In this document: positions 49,151 through 58,073 of the stretch, one piece after another
How positions within the stretch are numbered: position 1 is the stretch's first letter
Layout of the letters: each line of letters begins with the position of its first letter
Assembly (NCBI RefSeq): GCF_015057245.1
Contig: NZ_SVET01000007.1
Location: 106,362-170,361 of the forward strand
From: Pseudobutyrivibrio ruminis
Lineage (GTDB): Bacteria > Bacillota > Clostridia > Lachnospirales > Lachnospiraceae
DNA: 64,000 nucleotides
Direction of reading: 5' to 3'
The notes under the pieces: generated by a model
Databases searched by the model: none
What the model saw: only the letters and a program-made list of their open reading frames with translations
What the model was told of the DNA's origin: nothing
Program-made: the position numbers and the translations under genes

Positions 49151-50149
49151 TTGAGCAGGAACATACTTATTATTAATACTGGCGGAACATTATCTTCAGT
49201 TATGAAGGAAAGTGGCTTGGCACCAGGACTTTCCACACAGGATATGAAACGTGAACTTCACGTGGTGTCAGGTGATATTAATTTTGAAATAGAAGATTTT
49301 ATGGCTGTTGATAGTGCCAATATTTTCCCTGAGGATTGGAGCAAGCTTGCTGAGCATATTGGTGGTATACGTAATGACTATGATGGCATTGTTGTAATCC
49401 ACGGGACAGATACACTTGCATATACATCGTCTATGCTTTCTTTTATGCTTCAAAACATAAATATTCCGGTTGTAATTACTGGCTCACAGCTTTCTATTAC
49501 AAACCCAATAGCTGATGCTATGGAAAACTTGCGATGCGCCATTCATATGGCAGCAAGTGGTAGAGCCGGAGTGTTTGTTGCATTCAATCGCAAGGTTATG
49601 CTTGGATGTAGAGCATCAAAGGTTCGTTCCCTTAGCTTTGACGCATTCGAGAGCATAAATTATCCAAATGTAGCTGAAATTAGCTCACTTGGTATGAATA
49701 TTGACGATAGTACAATCCCTGTTAGAAACGGTGTATTCCATTTGGAAAACAATTATTCTACAGAGGTTTGCATGCTTAAAATGTTCCCTGGTATTCATAG
49801 AAGCCTTGTTGAATCAATTGCGGCACAAGGATACAAGGGACTTTATATTGAAGCCTTTGGAATTGGTGGCATGCCATTTTTGAAGCATGATTTTATCAGC
49901 ACAATCGAAAAGGTTATTGCTGACGGAATGACAGTTGTTGTAGGAACTCAGTGTAGATACGAGGGCTCAAAGATGGATGTTTATGAGACTGGCAAAAGAG
50001 CTCTCGAAAGTGGAGTGCTTCAAGCTCAGGATATGACCAGTGAAGCAGCCCTTACAAAGCTTATGTGGATTCTTGGAAAGACTAATAATCCTACTGAAAT
50101 AAAGGACTATTTTTCTTTAAATATTGCCGGTGAGCTTAAAAACTATTAG
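49151..50149 (+). CDS. ansA: L-asparaginase
   Basis: Hydrolyses asparagine to aspartate and ammonia. It has 332 residues and no signal peptide, so the cytosolic type I form is likely. Two catalytic threonine segments: ILIINTGGTLSSV near residue 11 and GIVVIHGTDTLAYTSSML near residue 85. It starts with TTG 49151 behind AAGGAGAG. It is followed by the serine dehydratase genes at 11 bases, a unit that frees ammonia from amino acids. Confidence 0.92.
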   Translation: MSRNILIINTGGTLSSVMKESGLAPGLSTQDMKRELHVVSGDINFEIEDFMAVDSANIFPEDWSKLAEHIGGIRNDYDGIVVIHGTDTLAYTSSMLSFMLQNINIPVVITGSQLSITNPIADAMENLRCAIHMAASGRAGVFVAFNRKVMLGCRASKVRSLSFDAFESINYPNVAEISSLGMNIDDSTIPVRNGVFHLENNYSTEVCMLKMFPGIHRSLVESIAAQGYKGLYIEAFGIGGMPFLKHDFISTIEKVIADGMTVVVGTQCRYEGSKMDVYETGKRALESGVLQAQDMTSEAALTKLMWILGKTNNPTEIKDYFSLNIAGELKNY

Positions 50150-50160
50150 GAGATTTTTTA

Positions 50161-50820
50161 ATGAATCTATTTGATATTATTGGACCAGTTATGGTAGGTC
50201 CTTCTAGCTCTCATACAGCAGGAGCAGCCAAAATTGGAAATGTCTGCAACAAACTAATGGCAGAAAAAATCGAAAGTGCTGAGATTTATTTGCACGGCTC
50301 ATTTGCAGAAACAGGAAAAGGCCATGGTACAGACAAGGCTATCGTAGGTGGCTTGCTTGGTATGGCCTGCGACGACGAAAGACTTCCAGAAAGCTTTGCT
50401 GTTGCACAGGAGATGGGCTTTAAATTTACAATTCAGGCAGCAGATTTAGGAGATGTTCATCCTAACACTGCAAAGGTCATAATGCATGGCACATCTGGTC
50501 ATAGTTTGGAAGTAGTGGCATCATCTATTGGTGGTGGACGTATACAGGTTGTTATGCTTGATGGAGTGAAGGCCAACTTCTCTGGAGAAAGCCCAACCCT
50601 TATAGTACATAACGTTGATAAGCCAGGATATATTACTGAGGTTACAAGACTTCTTGGTATAGAACATATCAATATTGCTACAATGCAGCTTTACCGTAAA
50701 AAACGTGGCGGAGAAGCTGTTATGGTAATTGAATGTGATGAGTGTGTTCCAGAAAGCACAATCAAAGAATTAGAAAAACTAGAAGGTATTATGAAGGTTT
50801 CATATTACTGTCCAGAGTAG
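50161..50820 (+). CDS. sdaAB: L-serine dehydratase beta subunit (iron-sulfur dependent)
   Basis: Smaller subunit of the two-part, oxygen-labile L-serine dehydratase that makes pyruvate and ammonia. It has 219 residues. The N-terminal signature is FDIIGPVMVGPSSSHTAGAAKIG, and a C-terminal ACT domain (about 148-219, TLIVHNVDKPGYITEVTRLLG) is present. AGGAG lies 8 bases upstream. The alpha subunit follows after 10 bases. Confidence 0.95.
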   Translation: MNLFDIIGPVMVGPSSSHTAGAAKIGNVCNKLMAEKIESAEIYLHGSFAETGKGHGTDKAIVGGLLGMACDDERLPESFAVAQEMGFKFTIQAADLGDVHPNTAKVIMHGTSGHSLEVVASSIGGGRIQVVMLDGVKANFSGESPTLIVHNVDKPGYITEVTRLLGIEHINIATMQLYRKKRGGEAVMVIECDECVPESTIKELEKLEGIMKVSYYCPE

Positions 50821-50830
50821 AGGATTATAG

Positions 50831-51697
50831 ATGTTTGATTCAGTAGAAGAGATTTGTAAATTAGAAGAGAATAGCGGAGTTCCTTTCTGGAAGATAGTTC
50901 AGCAGGACGATTGCAAAGAACGCGCAGTTTCAGAGGAAGAATCCTTTGAAAATATGAAGCGCATGTACACAGCAATGAAGGAGTCTGCCCTTAATTACGA
51001 TAAGACAGTGAAAAGCAACAGCGGCTTAGTAGGTGGTGAGGCAGGTCTTCTTAGAGAATACCTTGACAGTGGTAATGCTTTAGTTGGCGATTTTGCAGGC
51101 CGTGTTATGGAATTGGCTCTTCGTGTTGCTGAGGGCAATGCCTGTATGAAACGAATTGTTGCTGCACCTACTGCCGGTTCATGTGGAGTTGTTCCAGCAG
51201 TATTTATAGCAGCTCAGGAGAAATTAGGACTTACTGATGAAAAGATGACAGAGGCTCTTTTTGTAGCAGCAGGAGTTGGTGAGGTAATAGCAGCCAGAGC
51301 ATCACTTGCCGGTGCTGAAGGTGGCTGTCAGGCGGAAATCGGAGCAGCCAGCTCAATGGCGGCAGCAGGACTTGTATATCTTCGCGGCGGAGATGGAAGA
51401 AAGAGTGCTAATGCGGCAGCACTTGCTTTAAAAAATCTTCTTGGTCTTGCATGCGATCCAGTGGCAGGCCTAGTAGAGGTTCCATGTGTTAAGCGAAATG
51501 TTTGTGGCGCTATGAATGCAGTTACATCAGCAGAGCTTACTATGGCTGGTATTGAAAGTCGAATTCCTGCAGATGAAGTGTTTGATGCTATGAGTGCTGT
51601 AGGTAAAGATATGAATCCTAATATAAAGGAAACTGGTAAAGGTGGAGTCGCTGGAACAGTAACTGGACAGAAAATTAAGGATGCTTTAGCACATTAA
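50831..51697 (+). CDS. sdaAA: L-serine dehydratase alpha subunit (iron-sulfur dependent)
   Basis: Catalytic subunit of 288 residues. The [4Fe-4S] cysteine set is visible in AGSCGVVPA near residue 118, EGGCQAEIGAASSMAAAG near residue 160 and CDPVAGLVEVPCVKRN near residue 212-225. It completes the enzyme with sdaAB. Such oxygen-sensitive forms are typical of anaerobes. It ends 14 bases before the promoter of the glutamate synthase operon. Confidence 0.95.
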   Translation: MFDSVEEICKLEENSGVPFWKIVQQDDCKERAVSEEESFENMKRMYTAMKESALNYDKTVKSNSGLVGGEAGLLREYLDSGNALVGDFAGRVMELALRVAEGNACMKRIVAAPTAGSCGVVPAVFIAAQEKLGLTDEKMTEALFVAAGVGEVIAARASLAGAEGGCQAEIGAASSMAAAGLVYLRGGDGRKSANAAALALKNLLGLACDPVAGLVEVPCVKRNVCGAMNAVTSAELTMAGIESRIPADEVFDAMSAVGKDMNPNIKETGKGGVAGTVTGQKIKDALAH

Positions 51698-51710
51698 ATT
51701 AAAAAAGTGC

Positions 51711-51809
51711 TTGCATTATCTTTTAATTAGTTGTATATTTTTTCTCAAGACAAAGGCGTCTAAAGAAATTCCCTTATGGGGAGTCTCTTTAGATGCCTTT
51801 TCTTTTTTT
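51711..51809 (+). promoter_or_regulatory. Promoter and nitrogen-type leader hairpin L4
   Basis: TTGCAT (51711-51716), 17-base spacer, TATATT (51734-51739), then GACAAAGGCGTC at 51749-51760. Here the stem is long: aaaggcgtctaaaga pairs with tctttagatgccttt, with an inner aattccc/gggga part, and a T-rich tail follows. It precedes gltB by about 40 bases. Confidence 0.82.
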
Positions 51810-51845
51810 GTTTATTAAAACTACTATGTGGAAGGAGTAGCTAAC

Positions 51846-54800
51846 ATGGGTAATCAAATGCAAGGTCTTTATGACCCATCTTTTGAGCATGACAACTGTG
51901 GTATAGGTGCAGTTGTATCTATTAAGGGAATCAAGACCCATCAGACTGTGTCAGATGCATTAAAGATTGTAGAAAACTTGGAGCATCGAGCTGGCAAGGA
52001 TGCATCAGGTGAGACTGGCGATGGTGTTGGAATCCTACTTCAGATATCTCATAAATTTTTCAAGAAGGTTTGTGAAAAAGAAAAGATTGCAATCGGCAAT
52101 GAGCGAGAATATGGAATTGGTATGTTTTTCTTCCCTCAGGATGAGTTGAAGAGAAAACAGGCAATGAAGATGTTTGAAATCAGTGTCGAGAAGGAAGGAC
52201 TTGAATTCTTAGGATGGCGTAAAGTTCCTACTAAATCTGAAATATTAGGAAAGATGGCCTTAGAATGCATGCCATATATCTGCCAGGCATTTATTAAAAA
52301 GCCTGCAGACTGCGAAAAAGGATTGGATTTCGATAGAAGACTGTATGTGGCAAGACGTGTATTTGAACAGACAGCAGAGGATACTTATGTAGCATCTCTT
52401 TCTAGTAGAACTATTGTATATAAGGGAATGTTTCTAGTTAATCAGCTCAGACTGTTTTTCGAAGATCTTGAGGATCCAGATTACGAGTCTGCGATTGCAA
52501 CAGTACATTCTCGTTTCTCTACTAATACAAATCCATCTTGGGAGAGAGCGCATCCAAATAGATTTATAGTTCATAATGGTGAGATTAATACTATCAAGGG
52601 TAACGCAGATAAAATGCTTTCCCGTGAGGAGACAATGGTTTCTCAGGTGCTTGAGCCAGAAATGTCAAAGATTACACCAGTTTGTAATCAGGCAGGATCC
52701 GACTCCGCAATGCTTGATAATGCGTTAGAGTTTTTGGTAATGAATGGCATGCCACTTCCTCTTGCGGTAATGATTACTATTCCTGAGCCTTGGTATAAAA
52801 ATAAGGCTATGGACCAGGCAAGACGAGATTTCTATCAGTACTATTCAACAATGATGGAGCCATGGGATGGTCCAGCGTCTATCTTGTTTTCTGATGGTGA
52901 CATTATGGGAGCTGTCCTTGATAGAAATGGTCTTCGCCCAAGCCGCTATTATATTACTAACGATGACTATCTCATTCTTTCATCGGAAGTTGGTGTTCTT
53001 CCTGTAGATGAGGAGAGAATAGTTAAGAAGGATAGACTTCGTCCAGGGAAAATGCTTCTTGTTGATACTGTAGCAGGTAAGCTTATTGATGATGCAAAGC
53101 TAAAGGAGAAATATGCTAACAGCCAGCCTTATGGTCAGTGGCTTGATGCAAATCTTGCTCATTTAGCTGATATCAAGATTCCTAACGAGCCTGTTCCAAA
53201 GCATTCACAGGAAGAGCGTGACAGACTACAAAAGGCATTTGGATATGGCTATGGTGAGGTGAAGGAATCAATCCTTCCAATGGCTCTTAATGGTGTGGAA
53301 AGTACAGCTGCTATGGGTATTGATACTCCTCTTGCAGTTCTTTCAAATCAGCATCAGCCATTATTTAACTACTTCAAGCAGCTTTTTGCCCAGGTTACAA
53401 ATCCACCAATCGATTCAATCCGTGAGGAGATTGTTACAGCAACAACTGTATACATCGGTACAGCTGGCAATGTATTGGAGGAAAAGGAAGAAAACTGCAA
53501 TATGTTGCAGATTAACAACCCTATTCTTACAGTTACCGATTTAATGAAGATTAAATCTATGAAGGTGCCAGGACTTAAGGCAGAAACTGTACCTATCACA
53601 TATTATAAAAATACATCATTGGCTAAGGCTATTGAGCACCTGTATGTAGAGGTAGATAGAGTAAATAGAGAGGGTGCAAATATTATCATCCTATCTGATA
53701 GGGGTGTGGATGAGAATCATGTTGCAATACCATCACTTCTTGCAGTAGCAGCAGTACAGCATCACTTGGTTCAGACTAAAAAGAGAACAAGTCTTTCACT
53801 TATTCTCGAGTCGGGCGAGCCAAGAGAGGTGCATCATTTTGCAACCTTGCTTGGTTACGGTGCATCTGCAATCAATCCATACCTTGCCCAGGAAACAATC
53901 GAAGAGCTTGTAGAAAAGGGTCAGTTGCAGAAGGATGTACATGCAGCCATTGATTCATACAACGAGGCTATTATTACAGGTATCATAAAAATTGCATCAA
54001 AGATGGGTATTTCCACAGTTCAGTCATATCAAGGTGCAAAGATTTTTGAGGCAATAGGAATCAGCTCCGATGTAATCGATAAGTATTTCACTGGCACAAT
54101 CAGCCGTATTGGTGGAATCACTATTGAGGATATTCAGGCTGATGTGGAAAGACAGCATTCTATGGCATTTGATCCACTTGGATTGTCTGTTGATAAGACA
54201 CTTGATTCGAAGGGTGTACATAAGATGAGAGCGGGAGCAGAGGAACACTTATATAATCCTGCTACCATTCATTTACTTCAGCTTGCCACAAGAACAGGTG
54301 ACTATAACACATTCAAAGAGTATACAGCTTTAATTAATGATGAAGATGCAGTTCGAAATCTTCGTGGCCTTATAGACTTTAAATACCCTAAGAAGGGAAT
54401 CAGCATCGATGAAGTTGAGTCAGTAGATTCAATTGTAAAGAGATTTAAAACTGGTGCTATGAGTTACGGCTCGATTTCTAAGGAAGCCCATGAGACAATG
54501 GCTATCGCCATGAATATGCTTCATGGAAAGTCAAACTCAGGTGAAGGTGGAGAAGAGGAAGCTAGATATGAGGTTGGTCCTGATGGTCTTAACCGTTGCT
54601 CTGCTATTAAGCAGGTGGCATCAGGTAGATTTGGTGTTACAAGCAAATACCTGGTATCTGCAAAGGAAATACAGATTAAAATGGCTCAGGGTGCAAAGCC
54701 AGGTGAAGGTGGACATCTACCAGGAAAGAAGGTATATCCATGGATAGCAAAGACTCGTCTTTCTACACCGGGTGTAGCTCTTATTTCGCCACCACCTCAT

Positions 54801-56372
54801 CACGATATTTATTCAATCGAAGATTTGGCTGAGCTCATATATGATTTAAAGAATGCCAACAAGGATGCACGTATATCAGTAAAGCTTGTATCAGAGGCAG
54901 GAGTAGGTACAATTGCTAGCGGTGTTGCCAAGGCAGGTGCTCAGGTTATCCTTATCTCTGGATACGACGGTGGTACAGGTGCAGCTCCTAAGTCATCTAT
55001 TCATAATGCAGGACTTCCATGGGAATTAGGCTTGGCTGAAGCACATCAGACACTTGCTCAGAACGGATTGCGCAATAAGGTTGTTATCGAGACAGATGGT
55101 AAGCTTATGAGCGGCCGTGACGTTGCTATTGCCTGTGCACTTGGTGCGGAGGAGTTTGGCTTTGCTACAGCACCACTTGTAACTATGGGATGTGTAATGA
55201 TGAGAGTATGTAACTTGGATACTTGTCCTGTTGGTGTTGCAACTCAGAACCCAGAGCTTAGAAAGAGATTTACAGGTAAGCCAGAATACGTAGTTAACTT
55301 TATGCGCTTTATAGCTCAGGAGCTTCGTGAATATATGGCAGAGCTTGGATGCAAAACTGTTGATGAGCTTTGTGGTAGATATGATTTGCTTACTCTTAAG
55401 AATGTGGCTGGAAGTGGACGTAGAGAAAAGGTAGATTTATCTGCTGTAATCTCTAATCCAAATCCTTATGAGAAGATTGAATATGATAAAAAGAATGTAT
55501 TCAACTTTGAGTTAGAAAAGACACTTGATGAAAAGGTTCTTCTTAAAAAGCTTAAGAGTGCGGTAGCCTCTGGAAAGAAGGGAGAGGTAAGTCTTGAGGT
55601 TTCAAATGTGGACCGTTCATTTGGTACATTGTTTGGAGCAGAGATTACCAGAAACCATGGAGAAAATCTGGAGGAAGATACCTATGTAATTAACTGCCAG
55701 GGTGCAGGTGGACAGTCATTTGGTGCATTTATACCTAAGGGACTTACACTTAACCTGGAGGGAGATTCTAACGACTACTTCGGTAAGGGATTATCAGGCG
55801 GAAAGCTTGTTGTATATCCATCTGCTAAGGCGACATATAAGCAGGATGAGAACATCATCATAGGTAATGTGGCTTTGTATGGTGCAACCAGTGGTAAAGC
55901 CTTTATCAACGGTGTGGCAGGCGAGCGTTTCGCTGTACGTAATTCAGGTGCTACAGCAGTTGTAGAAGGCTGTGGCGATCATGGATGTGAATATATGACA
56001 GGTGGACGAGTTGTAGTACTTGGTGAGACTGGCAAGAACTTTGCAGCAGGTATGTCTGGTGGTATTGCATATGTGCTTGATGAAGACGCATCTTTATACA
56101 AGAGACTAAACAAATCTATGGTTTCACTGGAGACAGTTACTGACAAATACGATGTATTAGAGCTTAAGGAGATTATTGCTGAGCACGTGGCTGCTACTGG
56201 CTCCGCAAAGGGCAAGGAAATTTACGACAACTTTAGCGAGTATCTACCTAAGTTCAAGCGTATTGTACCTTTTGATTACAAAAAGATGATGCAGACAATT
56301 GTGCAAATGGAGGAAAAGGGATTATCTTCTGAGCAGGCACAAATCGAAGCATTTAATTTATTAAACAAGTAG
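51846..56372 (+). CDS. gltB: Glutamate synthase large subunit
   Basis: Makes two glutamates from glutamine and 2-oxoglutarate. From ATG 51846 (GGAAGGAG upstream; GTG 51828 is in frame) it has 1508 residues, the normal length. N-terminal class II amidotransferase with Cys in FEHDNCGIGAVVSI (about residue 18), exposed after propeptide removal. The FMN-binding synthase domain occupies about 830-1190, with GYDGGTGAAPKSS near residue 1040. The [3Fe-4S] ligands are in CVMMRVCNLDTCPVG near residue 1115. The C-terminal GxGxG beta-helix domain occupies about 1230-1480. Forms the complex with GltD encoded next, behind leader L4. Confidence 0.97.
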   Translation: MGNQMQGLYDPSFEHDNCGIGAVVSIKGIKTHQTVSDALKIVENLEHRAGKDASGETGDGVGILLQISHKFFKKVCEKEKIAIGNEREYGIGMFFFPQDELKRKQAMKMFEISVEKEGLEFLGWRKVPTKSEILGKMALECMPYICQAFIKKPADCEKGLDFDRRLYVARRVFEQTAEDTYVASLSSRTIVYKGMFLVNQLRLFFEDLEDPDYESAIATVHSRFSTNTNPSWERAHPNRFIVHNGEINTIKGNADKMLSREETMVSQVLEPEMSKITPVCNQAGSDSAMLDNALEFLVMNGMPLPLAVMITIPEPWYKNKAMDQARRDFYQYYSTMMEPWDGPASILFSDGDIMGAVLDRNGLRPSRYYITNDDYLILSSEVGVLPVDEERIVKKDRLRPGKMLLVDTVAGKLIDDAKLKEKYANSQPYGQWLDANLAHLADIKIPNEPVPKHSQEERDRLQKAFGYGYGEVKESILPMALNGVESTAAMGIDTPLAVLSNQHQPLFNYFKQLFAQVTNPPIDSIREEIVTATTVYIGTAGNVLEEKEENCNMLQINNPILTVTDLMKIKSMKVPGLKAETVPITYYKNTSLAKAIEHLYVEVDRVNREGANIIILSDRGVDENHVAIPSLLAVAAVQHHLVQTKKRTSLSLILESGEPREVHHFATLLGYGASAINPYLAQETIEELVEKGQLQKDVHAAIDSYNEAIITGIIKIASKMGISTVQSYQGAKIFEAIGISSDVIDKYFTGTISRIGGITIEDIQADVERQHSMAFDPLGLSVDKTLDSKGVHKMRAGAEEHLYNPATIHLLQLATRTGDYNTFKEYTALINDEDAVRNLRGLIDFKYPKKGISIDEVESVDSIVKRFKTGAMSYGSISKEAHETMAIAMNMLHGKSNSGEGGEEEARYEVGPDGLNRCSAIKQVASGRFGVTSKYLVSAKEIQIKMAQGAKPGEGGHLPGKKVYPWIAKTRLSTPGVALISPPPHHDIYSIEDLAELIYDLKNANKDARISVKLVSEAGVGTIASGVAKAGAQVILISGYDGGTGAAPKSSIHNAGLPWELGLAEAHQTLAQNGLRNKVVIETDGKLMSGRDVAIACALGAEEFGFATAPLVTMGCVMMRVCNLDTCPVGVATQNPELRKRFTGKPEYVVNFMRFIAQELREYMAELGCKTVDELCGRYDLLTLKNVAGSGRREKVDLSAVISNPNPYEKIEYDKKNVFNFELEKTLDEKVLLKKLKSAVASGKKGEVSLEVSNVDRSFGTLFGAEITRNHGENLEEDTYVINCQGAGGQSFGAFIPKGLTLNLEGDSNDYFGKGLSGGKLVVYPSAKATYKQDENIIIGNVALYGATSGKAFINGVAGERFAVRNSGATAVVEGCGDHGCEYMTGGRVVVLGETGKNFAAGMSGGIAYVLDEDASLYKRLNKSMVSLETVTDKYDVLELKEIIAEHVAATGSAKGKEIYDNFSEYLPKFKRIVPFDYKKMMQTIVQMEEKGLSSEQAQIEAFNLLNK

Positions 56373-56381
56373 GAGGGAACC

Positions 56382-57878
56382 ATGGGAAAGCCAACTGGAT
56401 TTTTAGAGTATGAGCGAGTAGAGGCTGAAGCGGTTAGCCCTCTTGCCAGAATAAAGAATTTTAATGAGTTTCACGAGCCTCTTTCAAAAGAGGAGCAAAG
56501 ACGTCAGGGTGGAAGATGCATGGATTGTGGTGTACCATTCTGCCAGTCAGGTATGACAATTAAGGGGATGACTTCTGGTTGTCCTCTGAACAACCTTATT
56601 CCTGAGTGGAATGAGCTTGTATATCAGGGAAATTATGAGATGGCCTATAAGAGGCTTCATAAGACTAGCAATTTCCCTGAGTTTACATGCAGGGTATGTC
56701 CTGCACTTTGTGAGAAAGCATGTACCTGCGGACTAAATGGGGATGCTGTATCTACAAGAGAAAACGAGAAAGCTATTATTGAGTATGCCTATGCCAATGG
56801 ATTGGCAGATGCAAAGCCTGTAGAGGTTCGCACAGGTAAATCTGTTGCAGTAATTGGCTCAGGCCCTTCTGGACTTGCAGTGGCAGATCAATTAAACAGA
56901 CGCGGTCACAATGTAACTGTGTACGAGCGCAATGACAATGTAGGTGGATTACTTCGTTACGGTATTCCTAACATGAAGCTTGAAAAGCAGATTATTGACC
57001 GTAAAATCAAAATCATGGAGGAGGAAGGTGTAAGCTTTGTAGTTAATGCCAATGTAGGTGTTGATGTTAAGGCAACCGATTTGACAAAGAAGTACGATGC
57101 GGTAGTTCTTTGCTGCGGTTCATCTAATCCACGTGATATTCAGGCTACAGGTAGAAAAGAGGCTAAGGGTATCTATTTTGCTGTGGATTTCCTTACATCC
57201 ACTACTAAGTGCCTTTGGGCCAACGATATGAAGCTTGTAGAGGGACAGTATATTTCTGCCAAAGGTAAGGATGTTATCATCATCGGTGGTGGAGACACAG
57301 GTAACGATTGTGTTGGTACTGCAATTCGTCATGGATGTAAGTCTGTAACACAGCTTGAAATGATGCCAAAGGCACCAGATGTGAGAGCTGAATCAAATCC
57401 ATGGCCTCAGTGGCCTCTTGTATGTAAAACTGACTATGGTCAGGAGGAGGCTATTGCCAAGTTCGGTCATGATCCTAGAATCTACACTACAACTGTCAAG
57501 GAATTCAAGACAGATAAGAATGGTGATTTGAAGTCTGTTGTTTTAGTTTCACTTGAGTCTAAAACTGACAAGAAAACAGGACGCAGAATGATGGTGCCAG
57601 TGGAAGGTACTGAGAAAGAAGTGCCTTGCCAGCTTTGTCTGATTGCAGCAGGATTTCTTGGAGCGCAGAAATATGTGGCAGACGCTTTTAAGGTGGAGCT
57701 GGATGGACGTACTAATGTTGCATCCGTAAATACGAATTCATTCGCTACAAATGTGCCTAAGGTATTTACTGCAGGTGATATGCACACAGGTCAGTCTTTG
57801 GTTGTAAAGGCTATTAGACAGGGCCGCGATTGTGCTCGAGAAGTAGATGAGTTCTTGATGGGTTATACAAATCTATAA
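56382..57878 (+). CDS. gltD: Glutamate synthase small subunit
   Basis: NADPH-oxidising flavoprotein that feeds electrons to GltB, 498 residues. N-terminal [4Fe-4S] cysteines in RCMDCGVPFCQSG, CPLNN and CRVCPALCEKACTCG. FAD motif VAVIGSGPSGLAVADQLNRRG near residue 150, NADPH-binding VIIIGGGDTGNDCVGTAIRHG near residue 295, and the C-terminal FTAGDMHTGQSLVVKAI near residue 462. It starts 9 bases after gltB with AGGAGG. Electron donor NADPH is the family norm; ferredoxin-linked variants exist. Confidence 0.96.
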   Translation: MGKPTGFLEYERVEAEAVSPLARIKNFNEFHEPLSKEEQRRQGGRCMDCGVPFCQSGMTIKGMTSGCPLNNLIPEWNELVYQGNYEMAYKRLHKTSNFPEFTCRVCPALCEKACTCGLNGDAVSTRENEKAIIEYAYANGLADAKPVEVRTGKSVAVIGSGPSGLAVADQLNRRGHNVTVYERNDNVGGLLRYGIPNMKLEKQIIDRKIKIMEEEGVSFVVNANVGVDVKATDLTKKYDAVVLCCGSSNPRDIQATGRKEAKGIYFAVDFLTSTTKCLWANDMKLVEGQYISAKGKDVIIIGGGDTGNDCVGTAIRHGCKSVTQLEMMPKAPDVRAESNPWPQWPLVCKTDYGQEEAIAKFGHDPRIYTTTVKEFKTDKNGDLKSVVLVSLESKTDKKTGRRMMVPVEGTEKEVPCQLCLIAAGFLGAQKYVADAFKVELDGRTNVASVNTNSFATNVPKVFTAGDMHTGQSLVVKAIRQGRDCAREVDEFLMGYTNL

Positions 57879-57934
57879 TTTTTGGTTTGAAAAATTTAAT
57901 CCAGAATTTATTTTAAAAAATATAAAAAATGTTA

Positions 57935-58050
57935 TTGACAAACATTTATCAAAAGAATATTATTCTAAACAAATAAAAATCAATGGAACAATAATAAGAC
58001 AAAGGCGTCGGATGAGTACATTAAATGTGTATTTTTCCGGCGCCTTTTCT
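57935..58050 (+). promoter_or_regulatory. Promoter and nitrogen-type leader hairpin L5
   Basis: TTGACA (57935-57940), 17-base spacer, TATTAT (57958-57963). The shared motif GACAAAGGCGTC starts at 57998. aaaggcgtcgga pairs with tccggcgccttt, with an inner gtacatt/aatgtgta stem, then a T-rich tail. Distance to the asnB start is about 25 bases. Confidence 0.82.
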
Positions 58051-58073
58051 TGTTCCTATGGGAAGGTGATTTT

